DNA of 64,000 nt, from contig WTXD01000011.1 in assembly GCA_022496205.1 (NCBI GenBank), positions 372,001-436,000 of the forward strand, in the 5' to 3' direction. The position numbers and the translations under genes are program-made. The notes under the pieces are model-generated. The model ran no database searches and was not told the origin of the DNA. It worked only from the letters and a program-made list of their open reading frames with translations. This DNA is from Gloeopeniophorella convolvens (lineage: Eukaryota; Basidiomycota; Agaricomycetes; Russulales). Below are positions 36,064 to 47,965 of the stretch, in pieces (positions within the stretch are counted from its first letter, which is position 1; the number at the start of each line of letters is the position of its first letter).

Positions 36064-36651
36064 CGGGCCCACCACCAACATCAAGCACGAACAATGAAGT
36101 ATGTATTCGCTCTTGTACGATGCGTCTCAGTTATTGGGTCCTTCTGTTTGCTGTACGAGGCTGTTTAGTTTCGCCGCCTGCTTGTTTAGTTTGCTTTCCT
36201 CTAGACGTTAGTTAGTTATCACGCGTTACGGTATACGGTAGATAGTCACCCCCTCACGCACGCACACACGCGCACACACGATGGACTCGGACAGGCGCAA
36301 TCGGACGCTCCGCTGCCAGCCACAGACCTGTACGATACCGCATGTACTTACACACACACACACACTGCTCCGATCGCGCTCTTCACGCAGGAGCACGACC
36401 TAGAATAAGCAGCCCACACCACACCTTGACGACCTTCACACACACATATCATGGCAAGCAAGCAAACAATCCCAATGAATAAGCATAAAACTAGCTACTA
36501 CTACTAGGTGGCAATACAGATCGATAGATACTAACTGACGGACTAATACTGGTGACAACACGATAGTGTGCAAGACTTGCAGATCCAACTATACTGAGCG
36601 ACGAGAGGCGGGGTGAGTATGTGTGTGAGTGAGTAAGGTGGGGGTGGGTAG
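36064..36651. other. Shared 3' intergenic region with CA repeats
   Basis: Between the convergent membrane-protein gene and IRE1. Contains simple CA-type repeats near 36255-36280, 36350-36366 and 36440. No gene supported. Confidence 0.5.
36349..36366. repeat. CA microsatellite
   Basis: An uninterrupted run of CA dinucleotides of about 16-18 bases, with shorter CA-rich tracts nearby. Confidence 0.7.
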
Positions 36652-39600
36652 TCAGTCGGCGAGGTCAAAGTACGAGCGGAACATCGATTCGTGCCGCAGC
36701 GACGAGCTCGCAATAACGCCGTGCACATGCAAAAACAGGCGCGGGAAGCGCCGCGTGAAGTACGCGAGGTACCCCTCGGGCATCGACCCAACATGGCGCC
36801 GGACGTGCTCCGGCAAGTCCTGATAATGGTGTTTCTGCGCCGCGCAAAAAACTCAAACGTCAGCCCCGCTCCACCGCGCCACGCCCACACACACGCACGC
36901 ACCTTGTTCCGCAGCGCGCGCAACAAGTCCTGTACGGACCGCCCGTCGTACTTCCTGAACTTGCCCAGGTTCTCCACAAACACGCGGTCGAGCCGCGCAG
37001 CCCAGTCCGCGCCGACGACCTGCGCCGCGCCGCGCTCGAGCAGCACGAGGTGCGCGTCGCGCGGCTCGCGGCACATGATCTCGAATCGGTCCGACGCGTC
37101 CTGCAGGAAGCCCAGCCGCCGGCCGGGCTCCCAGAAGTACGGGTGCATCAGGCACGTCGTCGTGTCCGGCCTGTCTGTGCGTCAGCACACAGTGCGCAGA
37201 GGGAAGACGAGGGAGGAAGACAGGCGACGCACCGGTCCGCCGCCTCGGGCGCCAGCATCTGGCTGATCAGATCCACCGCCTCCGAGCCCTCCTCGCCGAA
37301 CCCCTCGAGCCCGCCGAGCGCCATCTGCCCGCGCACAATGTTCACCTCGCGCTCGAAGCGCTCGCCGAACGGGTGCCCGCCGTTCGTGAGGCAGTAGTAG
37401 AACAGGCACCCGAGCGCAAAGATGTCGACCGACTTGGTGAGGCGCGTCGTCGGCCGGCCGCCCGTGCCGGCCGTCGAGCCCGAGTGCGCGCTCGCGACGC
37501 TCCCGCGCGAGCTGCCGTCGCCGTCGTCCGCCGCGAGCTCGTCGAGCTTGACCTCGCCGCGGAGGATCTCCGGCGCGCGCCAGCCGACGGTGCCGACGCC
37601 CATCGCGCCGCCCGCGGTCGGCAGGAAGCTCGTCTGGTCGAGCTCGAGCCGGCGGCACAGCCCAAAGTCCGAGATGAGCATGCGGTGCGCCTCGCCCGGG
37701 CGCGCGGCCGAGACGAGGATGTTCTGCGGCTTGATGTCGCGGTGCACGATCTTGAGCGCGTGCAGGTGCCGCAGGCCCGCCGCGACCTGCCGCAGCGCGC
37801 GCTTTGGCGCGAACGCGATCGCGACCTCGCGGAACTGGTCCGGACGCTCGATGATGTCTGCGAGCGACGCGGGCACAGCTCGAGCGCGATGTAGAGGAAG
37901 TTGCCCTGCGACTCTTGGTAGTAGTACCGGATCACGTTCGGGTGGTCGTCCGCGTCCTTCAGCAGGCTCACTTCGCGCGCCGCGAGCGTGACAAAGTCAT
38001 TCAGGAGGCGCTTTACTGCGACCGCGCGGCCCTGGAGCGAGCCCTGGTACACGACTGTGCCGTGCGAGCCGTACCCTGTACGCAATCAGCATCCCTATTC
38101 ACAAACAAAGCAGACGACCACGCACCAAGGACAGTATCCGACACGACGAGCGACGAAGCCGACGCCGACGGCGTCGGCGTCGGCGTGGACTGGATGATGA
38201 GCGACGGCGTTGGCGGCACCACCGCGAACCCGTCCGCAGCGCCCTCGGCCTCCTCATCCTCTGGCTCGTCCGCACCCTCCGCCTCGCCGCCCCCTGCCCC
38301 GCCCTTGCGCTTCCGCCGCCGCTTGCGGTGCTTCTTTTTCACCTCGCCCGCATCCTCGGACGACTCGGGCTTGGGACTGCTCGCCTCGGCGCTGGGGTCG
38401 GACGGCGTGTCGGGTGCGTCTATCACGGGTGTGTTGGGTGGTTCGGAGGAGGCGGGAGGGGCAGGTATTGGGGGTGTGACCTTGGGGAGATCTTCTGGCG
38501 TTGACTCGACGACTGGAGGCACCGCAACAGGCGCGCCATTGGCAACCTCGACTGGAACGACCGCAGGGCCCAGAACCGCCTCCTTATCCAGCACCGCCTC
38601 GCCCACCGCGGGTGCAGGCGCAGACCCACTCCGCGGCGGCGTCGCCGGCGGGGACACCGGCGCCTTCTTCCTGAACCAGAATAGCAGCATGCCAACTGAC
38701 GCGACGGTCGCAAGTAGCATCGCGGAGCTCGACGCGGCCCACGACGTGCGCCCGACGGTGAGCGGCGGCACCTGCCACGGAAGCATGCGCAGCCCGTCGG
38801 GCCCGAGGACAGCGAACTGCTCCGCCGCGTACGCCTGCGAGTTGGTGCTGCTGCTCTGGCTCGGCGTGGGTGGTCCAGCAGCGGGGCCCTGCACGCCGTC
38901 GAGCAGGCGCGCGAGGCGCGAGGCGCTGTCGACCCGGAGCGCGCGCAGGCCCGTGAGGCAGCGGCGGTCCGCCGCATCGTCGTCGAAGCAGCGCCCGCGC
39001 GCGTCCTCGCCATCGTCATGCGAGACGACCACCACGCCGTCCGCTTCGCCGCCGTCGATGCGCTCGACGCGCGCGGGCGCGGGCTCGCCAAAGGTGACGA
39101 GCGGGTAGTGCGCGAGGCTGAGCGCGAAGAGCGAACCGGTATCCGGGACGAGCCCGACGAAGGCCGAGTCGTCTGCCGCGTAGTCGTGCTGGTGCGGCGC
39201 GTCGGGCAGAATGTCCTGCCGGCGCGGGCGCGGCTGGAGGAGCACGAACGGCGCCGTGCGCCGCGCAGACTTGACAACGTCAAACACGGCCACTCTATAC
39301 CGCGCGGCGCCAATCTTTAAGCGCGCGCTCAAACCCGCAACAAGGGAGGGACGGCTTACACAGGGTTGGCGAACGCCTGGCCCCACAGGGCCTTGCTGCC
39401 TGGAACGGCGGCGGCGGCGTCGATGTCGCCGCGGATGCGGAAGGAGATGACCTCGCCGTTGGGGAGCGGCTCGAGGTAGAGATCGTCGATGCTGCGGCGG
39501 TACGCAGCCTGGCGCTCGAGGTCCTGGTTGTTCGGGCCGTAGGTGGAGAAGGAGAGGTGCTGGACTGGGGGTGGGCGCGATGACGGGGGCGAGGGCCGGG

Positions 39601-40397
39601 TGTGAATGGAAACGTGGTAGTCTTTGCGCCACTGCGATTAGCGCGGGCGTCCACGGGCGCAACGTACGAGGGTACTCACCAGTGCGGCCGATAAAGATCT
39701 CGGTTGGGAACTGCTTGGATGGCTTGATGCCTCGAGCTCGTCCAAGTCGATATCCAGGACGTCGTGATGTGCAAAGTCGCCCCAGGCGTCCCAGGGACAC
39801 TCCGAATCAGCGCAGCCTTGACGCGGCCGGTCTCGAGCTCGATGAGGAGGAGAGAGGTCTTTTTGCGGCCGACAAAGACGCGGCGTCGGTGTCGCCGAAG
39901 GAGAAGGGGGACATGTCGACGAGCTGAGCCATGGAGAAGGGGAGGCGTTGGAGAGGCGCGGAGGGTGTGCGGGAGGTGGTCACGTAGATGTCGCCGGACT
40001 GGGGCTCGACGATGTAGGTCTCATGGGGATAGTCTGCGTCGGGGTCGGGGTCGAGGTGCTGTGTGGAGACGAGGGGCTCGAGGATGGCGGGGACGGGCTG
40101 TGCGGGGTCGCGCGCGGCGGGGGGCGGGGTGGCCGGCATGGACCAGAGCTTGCCGCCTGTGGTGCGGTTAAGGGCATGGAACTTGCCGTCGACGGAGGCG
40201 ACGAGGACGACGTTGAGGAGCTCGAGGGGGTCCTCGTCGGGGGTAGCATGTCCGGGCGGGGGGAAGAAGTGGAGATCATCTATGGAGTTGTCGAGTGCAG
40301 CGACATCGCGGCGGAGAGCGAGGGACTCTGCCAGGGCGTTTGCGATGACGACGGCGAAGAGGAGAAGAGAGATAAAGAGAAAGAGAGGACGAGACAT
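36652..40397 (-). CDS. IRE1: IRE1 unfolded-protein-response kinase/endoribonuclease
   Basis: ER transmembrane sensor; its luminal domain detects unfolded protein, and its cytosolic kinase-RNase splices the HAC1/XBP1-type mRNA. Signal peptide at the start (LFLFISLLLFAVVIANALA). Luminal blocks: VVLVASVDGKFHALNRTTGG, YIVEPQSGDIYVT, ECPWDAWGDF, FPTEIFIGRT. Membrane segment SAMLLATVASVGMLLFWF near 38680-38730. Kinase: YGSHGTVVYQG, AVAVKRLL, IVHRDIKPQNILV, SDFGLC, VGTVGWRAPEIL. KEN RNase: YDGRSVQDLLRALRNK then KHHYQDLPEHVR, with the catalytic histidine present. Frame is lost by one base at four places (about 39882, 39802, 39731, 37873), all at G/C runs while the protein stays conserved on both sides. 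Under-called homopolymers are more likely than a dead gene. It shares a 122-bp promoter with JIP5. Confidence 0.95.
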
Positions 40398-40519
40398 GAA
40401 GAGAGGAGAGTGTTCATACGCTGTTCATGCGTTGTGCATCCTCTGCTAGTCGTGGTCAAAACACAAGTGTGAAAACACAAGTCGAGAAAGGCACCGAGCC
40501 GACTCGGACCTCGACCACG
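40398..40519. promoter_or_regulatory. Bidirectional promoter, IRE1 and JIP5
   Basis: Only 122 bases separate the two divergent start codons. Purine-rich on the IRE1 side. No TATA box. Co-regulation is possible but not shown. Confidence 0.7.
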
Positions 40520-42017
40520 ATGCCTGACATCGCCCAGGGCGCACAGATATTCGACCTCGCCTTTCACCCAACAGAGACCGTCGTGTACACCGGCCTCCTC
40601 AACGGAAAGGTCAAGGCATTCTCCTACGACGACGACGGCGCACACAAACCCGCCTTTGACCTGCGCATCTCCAAGCGCTCCTGCCGCGGCCTCGCGCTCA
40701 GCCCAGACGGCGCATCTCTCTTCGCCGTCGGGAAAAACAAATCCATCCAGTGCGTGCACCGCTCCGAATACAATCACACGACTTTTCATCTGTGTGTAAA
40801 GCACAATTGACACGCGCACGGGCGCCGTCTCCGAGACTCGCCCCGCCGCGCACGAGTGAGTGCGCCTGCTCCTGCGCCCGCGATGCCCGCAGCGTCCGAG
40901 CACATCATCCCCGCTCAGCGCGCCCATCAACCGCGTCGCCCACCCGACGCCGCACCTCCTCGCCACCGGCGATGACGACGGAGTGATCAAGGTGCGCCCA
41001 CCCATTCTACCCCGCCCCACAACATACCACCCGAAACGCAGCTCTGGGACCCGCGGAAACGCGACGCACTCCGCGCACACACGCACCACTTTGACTTTAT
41101 CTCGGATTTCATGTGGCTGCAGGACAAAAAACACCTCGTCGCGACCAGGTACGCCCCGCCCCCTGGCCGAAACCGGGAGCTGATGCTGATGCGGGCGCGC
41201 GGGCAGCGGAGACGGCACGCTGTCGGTGCTGGACGTGCGCTCACGCAAGAGCGAGCCATTCGCGCAGTCCGAAGACCAGGAGGACGAGTTGCTGTCCATC
41301 GTGCCGTTCAAGGGGTGCGTGCGTCCCTACCCGGTACATACATGGGTTTTACTGGAGCGATGCAGGGGGAGCAAGGTCGCCGTCGGCACGCAGCTCGGCG
41401 TCCTCTCCATCTTCAACCGCAAAAAAGGCTGGGGCGACTGCGTCGACCGCATCCCAGGGTGCGCTCCCTCCCACAGAGCTCAGGCACTGTCCGCGCGCTG
41501 ACGTACTTCGCCAGCCACCCACACTCGATCGACGCGCTCTGCGCGCTCCCGCCGTCGTACCCCTCCGCGCAGAGCACGATCCTGACCGGCTCATCCGACG
41601 GGCTCTTGCGCGTCGTCGAGCTCCTCCCGACACGCCTCGTCGGCGTCATCGCGGACCACGGCGCGTTCCCGATCGAGCGTATCGCGGTCGCGCCTGCGGG
41701 TCGCTGGGTCGGCAGCGCGGGGCACGACGAGGTGCTGCGCATGACGGACCTGCGCGAGGTATTTGAGGACGAGGATGCGGAGGGCGAAGAGGGGAAGGCG
41801 GAGGACGAGGAGGCGTGGATGCGCGCGAGGAGAGCGGCGAAGAAGAGGAAGGTGAGAAGGAGGAAGCGCAAGAGGTGAGGAGGAAGACGAGGACGATGAT
41901 GAGGATGCGCTCAGGCCAAAGAGGCGGCGGAAGGAGAACGCCGACCTCAGCGCGCGCCCGCCAAAAAAGGGCCGTAACCAGGTCGAGGTGGACCCGTCGT
42001 TCTTCTCGGAGCTGTGA
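40520..42017 (+). CDS. JIP5: JIP5/WDR55-like WD40 protein
   Basis: WD40 beta-propeller of the JIP5 (fungal) / WDR55 (animal) family, nucleolar proteins needed for rRNA maturation and large-subunit biogenesis. Start MPDIAQGAQIFDLAFHPTET. Repeats follow: GLLNGKVKAFSYDDDG, SCRGLALSPDGASLFAVGKN, HLLATGDDDGVIK then LWDPRKRDALRAHTHH, DGTLSVLDVRSRKSEPFAQS, KVAVGTQLGVLSIFNRKKGW. The signature ADHGAFPIERIAVAPAGRW with GSAGHDEVLRMTDLREVFED is diagnostic. The tail is acidic then basic, ending VEVDPSFFSEL. About five introns. Between 41850 and 41880 the frame must change; this needs a 28-base intron or an indel, in a low-complexity stretch where either is hard to judge. Confidence 0.9.
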
Positions 42018-42995
42018 GCGTGCGCTGTTCGGTGTGTTTGTCGCATAGATTATGTCGTATGTAGGTTGGTTGACCGCCCGCAAGGTGTCCTGGACTTGTT
42101 TCAGCTCAATGCTCGCGTGCACGGCGGTGCATGCTAGCCGTCGTCGGCATTGGTTATGTAGTGGGCCCAGTCACTAGCCTCGAGGGGAGAACGGGACCGG
42201 AACACGGATGCGCACACACGCATCCTTGTGCTGGGTAGATCGCAGATGGTGCTGCGGTGCAAACCAAGTTGGAGCTGAAACGACACGTCCTCCGCGGTGT
42301 CCGGCAGCAGCTAGTGCAGCATGATAGCCTGCTGCTCGCTGACAAGCTGTGAATCGCCCCCCTGTGTTCTCACGAGAGGGGGTCTCGGCCTCAGACGCAT
42401 CGCACACACGACGTTGATGGTACGCCAGCTAGCTTTGGATTGCTCTAGTCGCTCAGCGTTTCATCATTGCGTGTATACGTCACTGAACAGCTGGCTCGCT
42501 ATTTGCATAGCAGAAATAGAGGGTGTTAGCACGTCTGCGTCGAGTCCTGTGCCCTGGGCGACGCGCCCGCAGCAATGTGGGGGCATCCACCGTCGGCGGC
42601 AACGGAAAATTGTGCATAAGAACTAGCCCAAGCGCCGCTTCTCGATGTCCTCAACTTATGACAAGCACAAGAGGCAGACACAGAGCTAGGCGGACGACTG
42701 AATGCAGAGTCACAGCGCGATCGCCTGCCACGTGTACAAAGCAGAGATTAGGAGCCTCAACGGTTGATTGTCGCCAGCCTCGAGGTTGCTGGCATGCTAC
42801 TTCCTCTCAGATGAAGCACTTGACGCGCTAACACCTGGAAACGAGCACAGCCACGGGGGAGATTTGCACGCTAGTACGGTGTGCGCTGCCGGGAGCGCAC
42901 AGCCCAACAGACGACGGTCGAACGGCTGCAAAACACCGATGGATTACAGTGACTGTACGGTAGAGACAACGGCGGCCGTAGTGACACCCCCAAGC
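42018..42995. other. Intergenic, no gene recognised
   Basis: Nearly 1 kb between the convergent JIP5 and Asterix-like genes. Short frames only, without recognisable content. Confidence 0.45.
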
Positions 42996-43527
42996 TTAAG
43001 GAGCGTACTCGAGCGGGACCTGGGTCTGCGTGGCAGCGGGCCCGGTCTTCAAAAAGAGGGGGAGGTAGGAGGCGATGAGAGCAAAAAGGCGAGCCTGGGC
43101 AGACACGAGAGAAGGGTCAGCGATGCATGGAAGGAAGACAAGCGAGACATGCGGAGATGGGACGAACATCAGGTTGCCGATGGGGGGCGTGCCGCCCTCC
43201 TTGGTGCGGAGGGGATGCTGGTTGATCCAAGCGCTAGCGCCGAGGAGAAGAGAGGGCCAGGCAAGGATCCTGTGCGGGCAGAGGAGGGTGAGCAGGGCAC
43301 GGCAGAGGAGATCGAGAGGAGGAGGACCTGTTGCGGGTGACCATGATGAGGCCTGCGAGAAACATGCCCGAGGTCGCGAGCCCGTCTTGAGAGATGAAGT
43401 GAGCGCGTGCGGGGGATTATGAGTTCGCCATGGACTCACCGACATCGCCCTGGCCCTGCCACGACTGCGGGAGAGAAATTTTTGTCTCGAGGGAGGCGTC
43501 GCGGGGGTCGTCGTGTGGATGAGGCAT
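42996..43527 (-). CDS. Asterix-like ER membrane protein (PAT complex)
   Basis: Small ER membrane protein resembling Asterix/WDR83OS (ASTER family), which with CCDC47 forms the PAT complex that shields polar membrane segments of new multi-pass proteins. Start ATG 43527: MPHPHDDPRDASLETKISLP. Introns join QGQGDV to DGLATSGMFLAGLIMVTRN, and then to RILAWPSLLLGASAWINQHP. The end is FALIASYLPLFLKTG with a short polar tail. Three hydrophobic helices are visible, as in the family, and size (~110-130 residues) fits. The last intron is uncertain: the frame stays open across it, and its phase does not fit simple GT-AG removal. The start lies just to the left of the divergent F-box gene. Confidence 0.65.
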
Positions 43528-43676
43528 CGGAGTAAACGCAGAGAGCTACAGAGAGCTTATTTACCGCTTTTGGTTGTTCAACTTGTCCCCTTCACTTGAA
43601 CTGCTCCCGACGCTCTCCACCGTCTCTCTCTCTCCCTCCTCCCTCATCGTCACCCTGGACCGCATACAACACCGCA
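43528..43676. promoter_or_regulatory. Compact bidirectional promoter
   Basis: About 150 bases or less lie between the divergent starts of the Asterix-like and F-box/WD40 genes. Rich in C/T on the F-box side. Exact width depends on the uncertain F-box start. Confidence 0.5.
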
Positions 43677-46008
43677 ATGCCCTCGCCGGGCCCTCGACAC
43701 ACCCAGGTCTCTTCTCGTTAAATGTGCCTCGCTTTGCCGCCACCGCCGCCGGGCTGCCAGCTGACAACGACATCGACGACGACGACGACGACCGGTCAGA
43801 TGACTTTGACCTGATCGACGCCTCGCCCGTGTCGGTGCGCCGCGCAATGACGGTCACCCGCCCGCCCTCTCCCGCCCTCTCCGTCGACTACTCCATCATC
43901 AGCCCGCCCAGCCCCAGCCCAGATCGCAACTCTATCCTCCCCAGCCATTCCGGGCGCCCTCAGCTATACCTCTCGCCCCCCTCCTGGCCCGGCTCCTCCT
44001 CTTCTTTCTCTTCTTCCTCCACCGCACGCGAGAAGCGTCACTATAACACTATTCACGGCTCGCCGTCCGCGCAGCGCGCATTCTACCGCACTCCACAAGG
44101 TGCCAAGTCGATGAAACACCTCATCCCCAAGCTCTGGGGCGCGCTCTCGTCCCCCGCCCGCAAGGGCCGCCGCAAGGCGTCTCGCCGCAAGTCGTACACC
44201 ATGTCCTCCAACCCGAGCTACCTTGACCTGCTCCCCCTCGACGGCGAGGAGGGTGAGCTCATCGACGAGGCCTGCTTTGTGGAGCAGGACTATCCCACCG
44301 CGCTCCCACCGACGGCCACCGGTGCGTCTCTATCTCGTCCTCCCCTCTGCCCCTCTCCCTGCTAACACGCTCACGCACGCGTAGACATTATCTCCCGCCT
44401 GCCGCCGGAGATCGCGATCCACCTGCTGTGCTTCCTCGATCTGCAGTCAGTCCTTGCCTGCCGGGGCGTCTCGCGCCAGTGGTACACCCTCGCAAGCGAT
44501 GCCGAGGTCTGGCGCGGGCTCTTCTTCCGCCGCCCCGGCTGGGGAATTAACCTCGAGCGCGCGTTCGCGCGGGGGTTCGTCTCCCCTGCGCCCGCCTCGC
44601 TCCCCGGCAGCCCCGACAGCCCCGCTGCGCTGCCGAGTGCCGGCATGAGCAGCTATCCCTCTCCCCTCACCAGCACCCGGCCCGCGCGCAGCCAGAGCAC
44701 ACCGCTCCCCAGAGACTTCCCGGCCGACGCCTTTGACTTCCTCTCACCCATACCTGCGCGCGCGCACGCGCTCACACCCTCGCCGTGGAGCCCCGAGCAA
44801 CCAGCCGACGTCCTTCCGCCGCTGCACGGCGTGCCGCTGTCACTTCCCTGGCGCGAGCTGTACGCCTCGCGCGCTGCGCTCGACGCGCGCTGGGCGGGCG
44901 CCGCGCCGCGCGAGACGTACCTCTCGGGGCACACGGACAGCGTGTACTGCCTCGAGTTTGACAGCGCGCGCATCCTCACCGGCTCGCGCGACCAGACGAT
45001 CAAGGCGTGGGACATCCGCACGGGGCGCTGCCTCGGCACGTTCAGGGGCCACTACGGCAGCGTGCTGTGCCTCAAGTTCGAGAAGGACTGGGACATCGGG
45101 GGCGACGGGCGGCGCGGGTTCATGGTCAGCGGGAGCAGCGACCGCCGCGCGTGCGTGTGGGACGTGTGGGTTGGCGAGCACGGGGAGGTGTGTGCGGAGG
45201 TGCGCGCGGTGCTGCGGGGCCATCAGGGCGGCGTGCTTGATCTGCGCGTCGACGAGCAGTGGATCGTGAGCTGGTGAGCACCTCGGCCGCTGTGCGGCAC
45301 ATCCCGCGCGGGCTTGCCTTGCTAACCGGGCGGCGCGCAGTTCGAAGGATACGAAGATCCGCGTATGGGACCGCGCGACGCTCGAGCTGCGCCGCGTGCT
45401 CGTCGGGCATGAGGGCCCCGTCAACGCGATCGGCCTGCAGAATGGACTCGTCGTTAGCGCGAGCGGCGACACCAAGATGATGCTGTGGGACATCGAGCGC
45501 GGGGTGTGCCTGCGCACGTTTGACGGGCACGACCGTGGGCTCGCGTGCATCGAGTTCAAGGTGCGTCGCCGTCCGCCGGCTGCGGGGCGCTGGCGCTGAC
45601 GGCGCGCGGCAGGACAATTACATCGTGTCGGGCTCGAGCGACTGCAAGATCAAGGTGTGGGACGCGCAGACGGGCGCGTGCGTGCGCACGCTCGTCGGGC
45701 ACGACGCGCTCGTGCGCGCGCTCGCGCTCGACCCTGCCTCGGGCCGCCTCGTCAGCGCGAGCTACGACAAGGCGGTCAAGGTGTGGGACCTGCGCACGGG
45801 CCGCCTCGTGCAGCAGTTCCGGCACCACCACCTCGGGCACATCTTTGACGTCAAGTTTGACGTGCACCGGATCGTCAGGTGCGTGCGGTTACGTGTGTGT
45901 GGCGCGGGTGGGGTGGGTGCTGATGGTGTGCATTGCAGCACATCGCATGACCAACGGATTGTCGTGCTGGACTTTGCGCAGGGTCTGGACGCTGCGCTGT
46001 TCACTTGA
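43677..46008 (+). CDS. F-box/WD40 protein
   Basis: Likely substrate receptor of an SCF ubiquitin ligase, of the Met30/Cdc4/beta-TrCP kind. A disordered acidic and Ser/Pro-rich N-terminus precedes the F-box: IISRLPPEIAIHLLCFLDLQ, then VLACRGVSRQWYTLASDAEVW (about 44390-44515). WD40 repeats follow: SGHTDSVYCLEFDSARILTG, GHYGSVLCLKFEKDW, GHQGGVLDLRVDEQW, DTKIRVWDRATLELRRVLVG, GHEGPVNAIGLQNGLVVSAS, GHDRGLACIEFK, NYIVSGSSDCKIKVWDAQTG, GRLVSASYDKAVKVWDLRTG, and a last half-repeat ending in LDFAQGLDAALF. About seven blades, enough for a propeller that binds phosphodegrons. Five or more introns. The start is unsettled: ATG 43677 with a 30-base exon is one base out of phase with the next exon, and ATG 43847 is the first in the long frame. 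Confidence 0.88.
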
Positions 46009-46636
46009 TTCAGGATCTTCCCATTGCGAAACGAAACGAAACGAAATGAAATGAACACGCGCTATTTTCTCTCGTCGACGTCGCTTCTTTCTACCCCAAT
46101 TCCCCTTGACTTGGATCTCCACCGTACCCCCATCTCGCTTCAAATGTTGTATATAATCATACCCTATTCCCCACTCTCGTCTCTTCTTCCATGCATTTAG
46201 GACGCTCGCTCGCACGCTCGCATCTGTTGTTCGTCTGCACACCCTACCCTGTTCTCCCCGCCCGTATTTTTTTTTTCTTTCGCTAAATGATCTGTCTGTA
46301 CATACTACTACTCTGTGTATCTAGTTGTTGTTGTTGTTGTCGTGTGAGGTTGGGGGTGCTGGCGGCGAGTTGAGGGGCGACGGCGTGAGTGTTTCCAGCT
46401 AGTGGGAGACTGCGCTAGCGTGCGGGGGATGTCGCGCCTGCTGCGCGCTGAGCTCGATACCACGAAGGAGAACTCGAGTCGAGCGCACGGGGAGGCACGG
46501 GTACGATTGTTGTGGTCAGATGATCCTGGCCGCAGCTATCTGCAGTGCAGTCACTCAAGTTTTGTCTCAGGTCTTGTTGGCCTTGTCTAAATGCAAGACT
46601 ACTCTTAGATGCAACAGAAAACAATACTAGCTACTG
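46009..46636. other. Intergenic with simple repeats
   Basis: Downstream of the F-box/WD40 gene. Holds a GAAAC/GAAAT run (46028-46053), a T run near 46267, and a TTG run (46324-46340). No gene supported. Confidence 0.5.
46028..46053. repeat. Pentanucleotide repeat
   Basis: About five tandem units of GAAAC drifting to GAAAT, just after the F-box/WD40 stop codon, so probably in its 3' UTR. Confidence 0.65.
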
Positions 46637-46779
46637 TGTATATAGACCCCATGTTTTAGGCACAGGTATGTTCAGAGTATTCTCTCGCGCTCACGCCGCC
46701 ATTTTGCCGTTTCCAAAACTTCGTGAGAGCGACATCATACGACTGTGATTCTGATGGTTGAGCAGGTAGACCTCAAGCG
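46637..46779 (+). repeat. Left inverted copy of retroelement end
   Basis: Matches 47966-48107 in reverse complement over about 140 bases with few differences. Both copies contain CCCCATGTTTTAGGCACA and TGATGGTTGAGCAGGTAGA. In the right copy this stretch lies upstream of gag, so it is probably the LTR end plus leader. LTRs are normally direct repeats, so this orientation is odd. Confidence 0.75.
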
Positions 46780-46852
46780 GGTTCGACAGGTCGTCTTCGA
46801 GCAATGCCGCTAGCATGCCGTCATCTGCTCGAGGGAGGAAAGTTAAGCCAGG

Positions 46853-47831
46853 CTACCATCGGACAGGATTGTTGAACTCACAAGACGATGCCCAGTCAGA
46901 GTCGTCAGATGACTCCTCATCTTCGCGTGCCGAACTTGGTTCTGGCAGCCTAAGCTCCAAGCTTCGGGGTGAGCCCTGGCATGGCTCAGCACCATATACC
47001 TCATCGTCGTCAGCTGGCAGGAGCTCAACAATGGGATTTTCATTCTTGATCAACCCTCCAAAGTGGTTGAAAGCTACTGTCGGGCTACAAGGACGTGCTG
47101 ACGTGGGGCGCCGGAGTGGCTTCCGACAGTCACGAGCAAGGTGGCCAGGCTCGTTACAGTTGTAGCAACGGGTGGTGCTGCGAAGGCGAGGTGCCCGAAG
47201 TGCCATGGCATCGAGGTCCATCGGCTCCGGAGCGCTAGCGACAAAGGAAGCGAGTGTCGAAAAGGTGATCTGGTAAAAGGTGGTCGGTGCCGGAGTGTCA
47301 CGGCGCGGCTTCTTCGACTGCCGGGGGTTGCCAGCGAGGTGGCTGTCAGTCCTAGCAACCTTCCGGAGACTCTCCCGGCGGCTGAGTAGACTCTAGCCAT
47401 GTCCGAGAACCGGTTCCCATACAGATGAAGGTGCATACCAAGCTCAGTAGGCAAGGAGCGCAAGAAACGATGCCTGCGGTCGCCAAAGGTCATTGCATCG
47501 GGTGGAATATGGATCTCAATGGACTGGAAGAGGCGGACGTGGTCGGAGATGCTGCCATGGCAGGAAATCTTGTCGAGGCGCGTGCGGAGCTCGTCAGTAC
47601 GAGCGGGGTGATCCCAGTGGTCCAGCATAGCGGTGCGCAGCTCGTGCCCACTTGATGCGTCTTGAACGGTAGCCTGGAGGTGCTGAGAGGTGAACATATT
47701 GTTCTCAACTGCTTGAACTTCGCAGCGAATGCCTCTGGTGAAACGGCGTTGGCAAGAGTTTCGAGAAGAGAGACAGGGGCAGCGGTCCCGGCAGCGGGAG
47801 AGGAAGTGGGTTCGGTCGATGTGGACTCCAT
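46853..47831 (-). pseudogene. Retrotransposon gag, frameshifted
   Basis: Gag-like capsid and nucleocapsid protein. Start MESTSTEPTSSPAAGTAAPV at 47831, followed by LLETLANAVSPEAFAAKFKQ. The frame then shifts: AVENNMFTSQHLQATVQDAS, HDHWDHPARTDELRTRLDK-like text and RFLRSLPTELGMHLHLYGN, typical of the gag helical domain, are in another frame. A further shift leads to PMDLDAM and a CCHC zinc knuckle, CYNCNEPGHLARDC (C-X2-C-X4-H-X4-C). DLDAM before a knuckle is common in basidiomycete Ty3/Gypsy gag proteins. After the knuckle an acidic tail ends at 46853. At least two frame breaks suggest decay, although assembly indels could contribute. Confidence 0.75.
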
Positions 47832-47965
47832 GACGGTGCACTGGGGTAGCGGGGTGCAGCTGAGCGGTACGATGGGCAGAGTGCGAGAAGGACGTGAACC
47901 GGCGCGATAGGGCTTGGTCAGCGACGGCCCGACCGTGAAACGGGTCACGAAAACGTCGTACCTCT

